From an uncultured Selenomonadales bacterium (GTDB taxonomy: Bacteria > Bacillota > Negativicutes > Selenomonadales > Selenomonadaceae): 7,363 nucleotides of DNA. The notes under the pieces were generated by a model. That model ran no database searches. It was not told the DNA's origin and saw only the letters and a list, made by a program, of their open reading frames with translations. The stretch is from NCBI GenBank assembly GCA_946547205.1, contig CAMNPA010000057.1, positions 1 through 7,363 of the forward strand. The letters are read 5' to 3'. Each line of letters starts with the position of its first letter. Positions within the stretch are counted from its first letter, which is position 1. The translations under genes and the position numbers were made by a program. Below, one piece after another: positions 6,501 to 7,363 of the stretch.

Positions 6501-6662
6501 GACGCGGGCGCGGGCTACTCAAATAAAATTTTGGATTCGGTTGCAAGGCGGCATAAAATTTCCGTTGAAACGCTCACTTACATTTACGAGAGCGATTTTG
6601 ACAGCGCGACGATTTGGAATTTGCTTGAAGATTATTTTCTCGGCAGAAAAATTTCCGATTGA
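3522..6662 (+). CDS. Large RecQ-like DEAH-box helicase with unassigned N- and C-terminal regions
   Basis: 1046 residues; E. coli RecQ has about 610. The superfamily 2 core spans about 290-660: motif 0 Phe293/Gln297 followed by Ile-Ile, Walker A TAPTGAGKS (323-331), VISPLIGLMNDQV (351-363), DEAH (429-432) followed by TTWGKQFRPDY, the RecQ aromatic-loop signature, TATA (473-476), TLIYF (547-551), TKAFGMGID (603-611) and QELGRAARR (632-640). ATP-driven 3'-5' DNA unwinding is the expected activity. The Cys-rich zinc module and HRDC domain of RecQ are not visible. Residues 1-280 match nothing I recognise. Residues 660-1046 are also unassigned, but 948-983 (alternating helix, then LGVLNFN and LYIHI strands) looks like a winged helix. 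The gene sits 12 bases after the sigma gene, hence one operon. A DNA repair or defence role is inference. Confidence 0.88.
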   Translation: MTNEIISNILRAKIAGLPKGNVAVVLKGVPLNFVDDKNLPEDLDEAKENPMKYFSRLTLGGRNIFTHEEFLLMRALILMQYDKIYLVNNNLFMEQYPIEAKLCDATKKILLEHFTEKENIIDEPDAENLGSVAKIVDMFVELKDCGNFFVGVYSDEQLLNEPKIKILNLFAPADVELDEVDSTAAQNFVDLQEETDFVDFVRQIILSTPEKIFVRTQNYTGDKEKLNSHLKILNKDFAAQTRIFRVRPEKFRRGFEHRDAYSEILKRHWNYDAFRNFNVYDLQKLDDGIKSTFDVSQEQIISDIVEQVELCTDNENFRDVFVTAPTGAGKSVIFQIPAIYLAEKHNLLTIVISPLIGLMNDQVKNLELKNYRQVETINSDISPIVKEQVINRVAAGECNILYISPETLLSRSDIEQLIGQRIVGLIVIDEAHIVTTWGKQFRPDYWFLGDHIRKLRKTQSNRKGHSFVIATFTATAIYHGVEDMYEETINSLHMIDPITYLGYIKRGDIEIKISQKFDKGERAEFELQKYTDIKNAVVAANIYGKKTLIYFPEVKLIEEAKMLLQNDNLFSGVATYHGQMFKDDKRENYESFLSGEKPVMLATKAFGMGIDIDDIEIVMHFAPTGNVCDYVQELGRAARRKNLRGVAIYHYDKSDFKYIKRLHGLSAIKNYQLVAVAKKIYELWRFKQKNNLLLDAENFTYIFDKYADESTAVNKVKTALLIIQKDFEARFGFSPLTVRPIPLFATGFFTINPVTQKNLRRDFGACCTPIESSLNICRVNLQMIWEKNFRDKSFPQFKYLLYTKSGELNFNGKYPLEPALCVTIDFVDDFRAIFQNLFGKFKAAINQSVKDASYTSVKDLSKKISGDKISEYRARNICEVLIASMSSYRKNFNPKMHSAFALKTMPDGNVRYRFNTAIRFYFYWVEKIFAKIVDETADGQLYIKDASSKRAKEINTVLGILEALGVLNFNMAGGANSQLYIHINQIRNLKNIIDAGAGYSNKILDSVARRHKISVETLTYIYESDFDSATIWNLLEDYFLGRKISD

Positions 6663-6665
6663 AAT

Positions 6666-6677
6666 TTCACGCGTGAA
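6666..6677. repeat. 12-bp perfect palindrome after the helicase stop
   Basis: TTCACGCGTGAA reads the same on both strands. ATTG (6658-6661) and CAAT (6678-6681) could extend it as a bulged stem. It lies between two convergent genes with no adjacent T tract, so it may be a protein-binding site or a transcript-end structure. Confidence 0.3.
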
Positions 6678-6684
6678 CAATAAC

Positions 6685-6715
6685 GGTCGCTCTCAACGGA
6701 CGGCTATTTTTTTTT
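6685..6715 (+). terminator. Weak terminator candidate after the helicase gene
   Basis: An imperfect stem (GGTCGC 6685-6690 against 6699-6705, with wobble pairs and one bulge) is followed by nine T residues (6707-6715). The T run also encodes the Lys-rich tail of the opposing gene. The stem is poor compared with the other two terminators here. Confidence 0.35.
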
Positions 6716-6725
6716 GCGCGCTTCG
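6701..6725 (+). repeat. Right copy of the near-repeat flanking the sigma-helicase unit
   Basis: CGGC, one A-T step, T9 and GCGCGC (core 6707-6721) match the left copy at 2261-2287. It overlaps the 3' end of the minus-strand gene. Confidence 0.35.
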
Positions 6726-6898
6726 CTCGTCAAAGGCTCCAGAATTTTTATCGCCTGCTCCAAGTCGTAAATGTCGCAATAATCTTTGCACGGGCAACGT
6801 TTGCATTTTCGATAATCGGGATGCAAAATTTCGCTCGAATGGCAGGCAATGTACGGGTCTGAAAGATAGCGCGGCGAGTCGTCAAATTCATTCGGCAT
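6704..6898 (-). CDS. Small Cys-rich protein, possible metal binder (64 aa)
   Basis: I do not recognise this protein. It has 64 residues, no signal peptide and no membrane segment. Five Cys occur, at 19, 32, 35, 37 and 41; the last four form a tight C-x2-C-x-C-x3-C cluster (KCKRCPCKDYC), a layout that suits a zinc or iron-sulfur site. An acidic helix-like part (DLEQAIKILEPL) and a basic tail of Arg-Lys-Lys-Lys follow. It is believed real because AAAGGAG lies 7 bases before its ATG (plus-strand 6906-6912) and an extended -10 lies upstream. It is divergent from the thioredoxin reductase gene, which hints at redox-linked expression (inference). It converges on the helicase gene, with 41 bases between the two stops. 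Confidence 0.65.
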   Translation of the reverse strand: MPNEFDDSPRYLSDPYIACHSSEILHPDYRKCKRCPCKDYCDIYDLEQAIKILEPLTSEARKKK

Positions 6899-6905
6899 AA
6901 CGTTT

Positions 6906-6912
6906 CTCCTTT
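6906..6912 (-). promoter_or_regulatory. Ribosome binding site of the small Cys-rich gene
   Basis: On the minus strand AAAGGAG lies 7 bases before the ATG at 6898-6896. It is the main proof that this short frame is a gene. Confidence 0.75.
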
Positions 6913-6942
6913 CGCGACGTGAAAAATTTTGGCGTCAACATC

Positions 6943-6951
6943 ATTTTAGCA
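6943..6951 (-). promoter_or_regulatory. Extended -10 promoter element of the small Cys-rich gene
   Basis: The minus strand reads TGCTAAAAT, a TG-extended -10. No good -35 is seen at the right distance, as is common for extended -10 promoters. It lies in the 131-base divergent region shared with trxB. Confidence 0.5.
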
Positions 6952-6978
6952 GAAAAATTCGCGACGTTGCGGGCAAGC

Positions 6979-7007
6979 TTGAAAATTCTGCGCGGCGATT
7001 GTAAAAT
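6979..7007 (+). promoter_or_regulatory. SigA-type promoter of trxB
   Basis: TTGAAA (6979-6984), a 17-base spacer, then TAAAAT (7002-7007). It is close to consensus with ideal spacing. The start would fall near 7014, leaving a very short leader. Confidence 0.65.
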
Positions 7008-7029
7008 TTTGACGGAAGGAGATTTCAGC

Positions 7030-7363
7030 ATGAAAGAACGAATTCACAAGGACGTTGTGATAATCGGCGCGGGCATGGCGGGCTTGACGGCGGCTCTTTA
7101 TTGCGGGCGCATGAATTTAAATACGCTCGTGCTCGAAAACGGAATTATCGGCGGACAAATTGCCAACGCGACCGACATTGAAAATTATCCCGGTTTTGTC
7201 AACGTCAAAGGCGGCGATTTAATTTCGACTGTTCAAACTCAAGCGGAGAACTTCGGCGCGGTGATTGACGAGTTTGACGAGATTGAACGTGTCACGTTGA
7301 AGACGACGCCGAAGATTATTGAGACGCTTGAAAAAATTTACGAGGCGGACGTTGTGATAATCG
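7030..7363 (+). CDS. trxB: Thioredoxin reductase, N-terminal part (runs off the window)
   Basis: A flavoprotein that passes electrons from NADPH through FAD to thioredoxin in the cytoplasm. The 111 visible residues cover the first half of the FAD domain: GAGMAG (13-18) is the dinucleotide-binding loop with Glu36 at the end of the next strand, and GGQIANATDIENYPGF (41-56) is the TrxB family signature. The fragment ends at ADVVII, just before the expected glycine-rich ATG turn. The redox CxxC pair and the NADPH domain lie beyond the edge, so a related flavoprotein reductase without a CxxC cannot be fully excluded. AAGGAG at 7016-7021 sits 8 bases before the ATG. It is divergent from the Cys-rich gene. 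Confidence 0.85.
   Translation, partial: MKERIHKDVVIIGAGMAGLTAALYCGRMNLNTLVLENGIIGGQIANATDIENYPGFVNVKGGDLISTVQTQAENFGAVIDEFDEIERVTLKTTPKIIETLEKIYEADVVII

Noticed and set aside
6541..6900. Plus-strand open frame of 119 codons crossing the helicase end
   Set aside because: It overlaps the helicase end and lies antisense to the Cys-rich gene, with no ribosome binding site; both other frames are better supported.
6911..6967. Direct repeat TTCGCGACGT at 6911-6920 and 6958-6967 in the divergent region as a regulator site
   Set aside because: Near-identical TTCGCGAC strings occur inside coding regions here (for example about 4468 and 5886), so it is probably base composition.
1..7363. tRNA, rRNA, riboswitch, insertion sequence or transposase
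   Set aside because: No cloverleaf, rRNA-like segment, known riboswitch core, transposase frame or long terminal inverted repeat was seen on either strand.

Overview
The window looks like a Bacillota chromosome, possibly Negativicutes. The grounds are strong AAGGAG-type ribosome binding sites, SigA-like promoters, a YwlE-like phosphatase, and a codon habit that writes Lys-Ile/Phe as long A-then-T tracts across all genes. The taxonomic guess is inference; no rRNA or other marker is present.

Layout. Positions 1-1239 carry two ordinary genes in one direction: the 3' part of a tRNA-dihydrouridine synthase (dusB-like) and a low-molecular-weight phosphatase with the arginine-phosphatase Thr signature, closed by a clear hairpin terminator (1271-1308). 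Positions 1349-2277 hold an independent unit: promoter with an operator-like palindrome, a Bro-N antirepressor-type protein fused to a GIY-YIG/T5orf172-like domain, and a terminator that overlaps its stop codon. Positions 2300-6715 hold a two-gene unit: an RpoD-like sigma factor, then 12 bases later a 1046-residue RecQ-like helicase with large unassigned ends. Positions 6704-6898 encode a 64-residue Cys-rich protein on the minus strand. It is divergent from a thioredoxin reductase gene (trxB, from 7030) that runs off the window.

The main oddity is in the sigma gene. A perfect 109-bp tandem duplication (2959-3067 and 3068-3176) shifts the frame and stops translation at 3088. Removing one copy restores a continuous 339-residue sigma factor. 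The gene may be freshly broken, reversibly switched by copy-number change, expressed as two pieces, or an assembly error.

The stretch from about 1310 to 6900 reads as an accessory insert between housekeeping genes. It contains a virus-type regulator, a spare sigma factor, a non-standard helicase, and a near-repeat built around T9-GCGCGC at both edges of the sigma-helicase unit. A stress or defence role for the sigma-helicase pair is possible but is inference from layout only.
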